A stretch of 64,000 bases of DNA, from positions 124,001 to 188,000 of the forward strand of contig CADCDS010000002.1 of the NCBI GenBank assembly GCA_902800215.1, in the 5' to 3' direction. The stretch is from an uncultured Bacteroidales bacterium (GTDB lineage: Bacteria > Bacteroidota > Bacteroidia > Bacteroidales > Paludibacteraceae). The translations under genes were made by a program, and so were the position numbers. The notes under the pieces are model-generated. The model did no database searches and had not been told where the DNA came from. It worked only from the letters and a program-made list of their open reading frames with translations. Of the stretch, positions 62,181-64,000 are shown in pieces. Every line of letters begins with the position of its first letter. Within the stretch, counting starts at the first letter, position 1.

Positions 62181-62402
62181 TTATAACTCGTTAAGTAAAG
62201 CGTCCATAGAACGAAACTCCATCTTACCTTCGCGGAATGCTTTGGCATGCTTCATGGCAGTACGGAACTCGTCTTCGAATTGTTGTTTTTTACTGCGAGT
62301 GGTTGGCATAGGAGTAATAGTAAACACGCCCAACGATTGGATGTATTCCATTGTTGTTCTCGCTACACGATTTCGAGGATTGTACGTTAATGTTGCTGTC
62401 AT
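62181..62402 (-). CDS. Antitoxin of the RelE/ParE pair
   Basis: 73 residues from the ATG at 62402: MTATLTYNPRNRVARTTMEY (beta-strand and helix), then IQSLGVFTI, and an acidic/basic tail (QQFEDEFRTAMKHAKAFREG). The upstream frame extension lies before the transcription start and is not used. Confidence 0.75.
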   Translation of the reverse strand: MTATLTYNPRNRVARTTMEYIQSLGVFTITPMPTTRSKKQQFEDEFRTAMKHAKAFREGKMEFRSMDALLNEL

Positions 62403-62430
62403 AATAACCTCCTTTGCATCAAATTTTGCT

Positions 62431-62463
62431 GCAAAGGTACAGCTTTTTTCTGACATATGCAAA
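62431..62463 (-). promoter_or_regulatory. Promoter of the toxin-antitoxin pair
   Basis: -7 TACCTTTGC (62439-62431), -33 TTTGCATATGTCA (62463-62451). The perfect 13-base sequence CGGTAATCCAATA (62482-62494) just upstream is the inverse of 61786-61798 in the terminator. Confidence 0.8.
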
Positions 62464-62520
62464 TTTTTTTTGCATTTTTTACGGTAATCCAATATGTCAA
62501 TGTTCATTTGCCGGCATTTC

Positions 62521-62756
62521 TATAACCTCCGGCTCGGTTAATTTTTGTTTTATCAATTTTTTGCTCTGAGAATTTTGAGAATTCTTATCCTTAGGAACGA
62601 TAAATTCTCACTTTTCTCACAATTCTCATGTCATTTTTTTGCATGGCACTTTTGACACTTTGGCACTTTCTGGCTTGATAGTGCCAATAATGCCAGTGCA
62701 TTTTTTCATCATTTCTTAGATCACTTTTGTCGGCTTCTTCTTAGCCTTTCCTCAGG
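62521..62756. repeat. Non-coding chain of nested short repeats, right side
   Basis: No credible gene. It holds a partial leader motif (GGCTCGGTTAATT, 62531), TGAGAATTTTGAGAATTC and AATTCTCACTTTTCTCACAA blocks (62567-62630), and TGGCACTTTTGACACTTTGG, TAGTGCCAATAATGCCAGTG blocks (62645-62700). Same style and partly the same words as 2940-3340. Confidence 0.6.
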
Positions 62757-62794
62757 ACTAAAGTCTAGGATGCATAGGTGATGCATAGGTAATG
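62757..62794. pseudogene. 38-base displaced fragment of the AroA coding region
   Basis: 37 of 38 bases match 4336-4373 in the aroA fusion gene, same orientation. On the minus strand it would encode LPM-x-HLCILDFS, part of the EPSP synthase LDFS motif. The similarity stops sharply at both ends. It lies 24 bases beyond the distal terminator of RNA copy 2. Confidence 0.8.
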
Positions 62795-62817
62795 ACCACG
62801 TCTTGCATACACGCAAC

Positions 62818-62851
62818 AAAAAAGCGGGACACTGCTTAGATTGTGTTCCGC
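62818..62851 (-). terminator. Second terminator after RNA copy 2
   Basis: On the minus strand GCGGAACACAATCTAAGCAG, TGTCCCGC, then six T. A relative of the copy 2 terminator, duplicated 25 bases downstream. Confidence 0.75.
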
Positions 62852-62868
62852 TTTCAATACTATGTATT

Positions 62869-63155
62869 AAAAAAGCGGGACCGCAATCTTGCTGTTCCGC
62901 ATATAGAGGCTCTGGTATTGCCTTTCGTTCCAAACAGCAACACTGGAGCCCACTCATATGTATATATTATATAAGGTACGCCTATGCGCGCACACGTACA
63001 TATACATAACATAGGCATCTTGGTGTCGCGATGTTTCGGAACGTGTATGAAATTTACCAGATTTCTATATGCCAAAACAAAGCGCGTAAGACGCTATTCA
63101 TCATGTCATCGCTTTTTTACGCTGTCGATACCAGCGGCTCTGACTTTCGCCTTTG
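62869..63155 (-). ncRNA. Structured non-coding RNA, copy 2
   Basis: About 287 bases from the expected start (about 63155) to the T run at 62869. Bases 62869-63107 align with copy 1 (2553-2797). Kept parts: AGCG/CGCT hairpin, GGCAT/ATGCC stem with the identical GAAATCTGGTAAATTTC hairpin, an AU arm (TATGTATAT/ATATACATA, while copy 1 uses ATATTATT/AATAATAT), the GGCTC/GAGCC arm and the terminator GCGGAAC...GTCCCGC (62900-62875). The first about 50 bases differ between copies. It lies between tyrS and a toxin-antitoxin pair. Confidence 0.72.
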
Positions 63156-63160
63156 CGACC

Positions 63161-63192
63161 GCAAAGGTACAACAAAAAAATGACATACGCAA
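63161..63192 (-). promoter_or_regulatory. Promoter of RNA copy 2
   Basis: -7 TACCTTTGC (63169-63161), -33 TTGCGTATGTCA (63192-63181), inside the perfect inverted repeat AAAAAAATGACAT (63174-63186) / ATGTCATTTTTTT (63198-63210). Confidence 0.8.
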
Positions 63193-63241
63193 GAAATATG
63201 TCATTTTTTTTAAAAATATCTTCGTTTTTTTTAAAAAATCG

Positions 63242-64000
63242 CTATTTTGCGATCACTAAGTAGTAATTTTTCTTTCCTTTCTGGAATAAAAGGTACTTTC
63301 CGTTCAGCAAGTGGGCGTCGGTCAGCGGAGTTGCCGGATCGGTCAGCTTCTCTTTGTTCAAACTGAAACCGTTTGCCTGGATCATCTTACGTGCCTCACC
63401 CTTACTCGGGAAGATGTGGGTCTTCTCCGCGAGCAGATCCAACGGACCGATACCTGCCTTCAGTTCCTCCATCGGAATCTCATACGTCTCAACGCCGTTG
63501 AAGACATCCAGGAACGTCGCCTCGTCTAACGCGCGTAACGCGTCTGCGGTCGCGTTTCCGAATAAGATATTACTTGCTTCCACCGCTGCATTATAGTCCT
63601 CTTCGCTATGAACCATGCAGGTCACTTCTTTCGCCAGACGTTTCTGCAGTACACGCAAATGCGGAGCGGCATCGTGCTCAGCGATCAAGGCTTCGATCTC
63701 TTCGCGGCTGAGGCTGGTGAAGATCTTGATATAGCGTTTCGCATCGTCGTCGCTCACGTTCATCCAGAACTGGAAGAACTTATACGGACTGGTATATTTG
63801 CGGCTCAACCAGATGTTTCCGCTTTCGGTCTTACCGAACTTACCGCCGTCGGCTTTCGTGATGAGCGGGCAGGTGAGGGCAAAGGCGGTCTTGCCATTCA
63901 TCTTACGCATCAACTCGATACCCGTCGTGATATTGCCCCATTGGTCGGAACCACCCATCTGCATCAGGCAGTTCTTATGCTCGTTTAGATAAACGAAATC
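63242..64000 (-). CDS. tyrS: Tyrosyl-tRNA synthetase, C-terminal part (runs off the right edge)
   Basis: 253 codons visible, open to the window edge. [18 protein letters not shown] of the catalytic domain, the class I KMSKS loop as [12 protein letters not shown], then an S4 RNA-binding domain at the C-terminus ([40 protein letters not shown]). It charges tRNA-Tyr. The first part, with the HIGH motif, is outside the window. Confidence 0.96.
   Translation of the reverse strand, partial: DFVYLNEHKNCLMQMGGSDQWGNITTGIELMRKMNGKTAFALTCPLITKADGGKFGKTESGNIWLSRKYTSPYKFFQFWMNVSDDDAKRYIKIFTSLSREEIEALIAEHDAAPHLRVLQKRLAKEVTCMVHSEEDYNAAVEASNILFGNATADALRALDEATFLDVFNGVETYEIPMEELKAGIGPLDLLAEKTHIFPSKGEARKMIQANGFSLNKEKLTDPATPLTDAHLLNGKYLLFQKGKKNYYLVIAK

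Noticed and set aside
62721..63259. Frames of 68-91 codons around RNA copy 2
   Set aside because: Same reason as for copy 1: pairing is kept between the copies, reading frames are not.

Overview
The window is chromosomal DNA of a member of the Bacteroidales, most likely a gut or rumen commensal. The evidence is a SusC/SusD pair, a class-specific promoter box (TAnnTTTG, about 17 examples on both strands) without Shine-Dalgarno sites, LptE/SecG next to a sigma-54-type activator, a lipoprotein DPP III, a glutaminyl cyclase, DUF3467/DUF4290/DUF4924 proteins, and secreted proteins ending in short type IX secretion-like C-terminal signals. I could not assign a genus.

Layout: 1-2511 holds the N-terminal part of a beta-helix surface protein and a degenerate LpxH-like phosphoesterase. 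2512-3351 is a non-coding stretch with a structured, promoter-driven and terminator-ended RNA (copy 1) and a chain of nested short inverted repeats. 3352-10436 is one long minus-strand operon: PCMD protein, glycosyltransferase, DUF3467, uridine phosphorylase, DPP III, and a short AroA fused to half a glycosyltransferase. It is divergent from a short chorismate synthase. 11443-16059 is a hexuronate operon (uxaC-kdgK-kdgA-exuT). 16179-22642 holds an 11-residue-repeat lipoprotein, a polyprenyl synthase, sufCD without sufB, glutaminyl cyclase, prs, DUF4290 and an EEP-family protein. 22831-33566 is an accessory island: four toxin-antitoxin-like modules in a row (three behind a near-identical 40-base leader), a 2270-residue modular surface protein, a small peptide gene and an MNT/HEPN pair. 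33590-40972 carries secG, a sigma-54-type activator, lptE, wza-like, wzc-like and topB. 41156-50231 is a pectin utilisation locus (SusC, SusD, PL1 pectate lyase, GH28, small secreted protein). 50322-57250 is housekeeping: FAD oxidoreductase, recA, nth, DUF4924, S4 protein, pth, rplY, tRNA-Gln and an AAA ATPase. 57389-63192 is a second accessory region: an operon alternating large secreted proteins with tiny peptides, a toxin-antitoxin pair, and copy 2 of the structured RNA. The window ends inside tyrS.

How the genes work together: the PL1 and GH28 enzymes can cut pectin, SusCD can import the oligomers, and the hexuronate operon 25 kb away supplies the uronate permease, UxaC, KDG kinase and KDPG aldolase. 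The tagaturonate/fructuronate reductases and the mannonate/altronate dehydratases are not in the window. The glutaminyl cyclase fits the many exported proteins here that show Gln just after the predicted signal peptidase site.

The most unusual observations are: the duplicated structured RNA, whose AU-rich arm is kept by different base pairs in the two copies; the 'large secreted protein plus small MKKxYxxP peptide' pairing seen three times; the toxin-antitoxin array with a common leader; many junctions filled with imperfect tandem repeats of a locus-specific 7-14-base word; and an AroA-glycosyltransferase fusion, a 38-base piece of which reappears beside RNA copy 2. No CRISPR array, prophage, integrase or transposase was seen.
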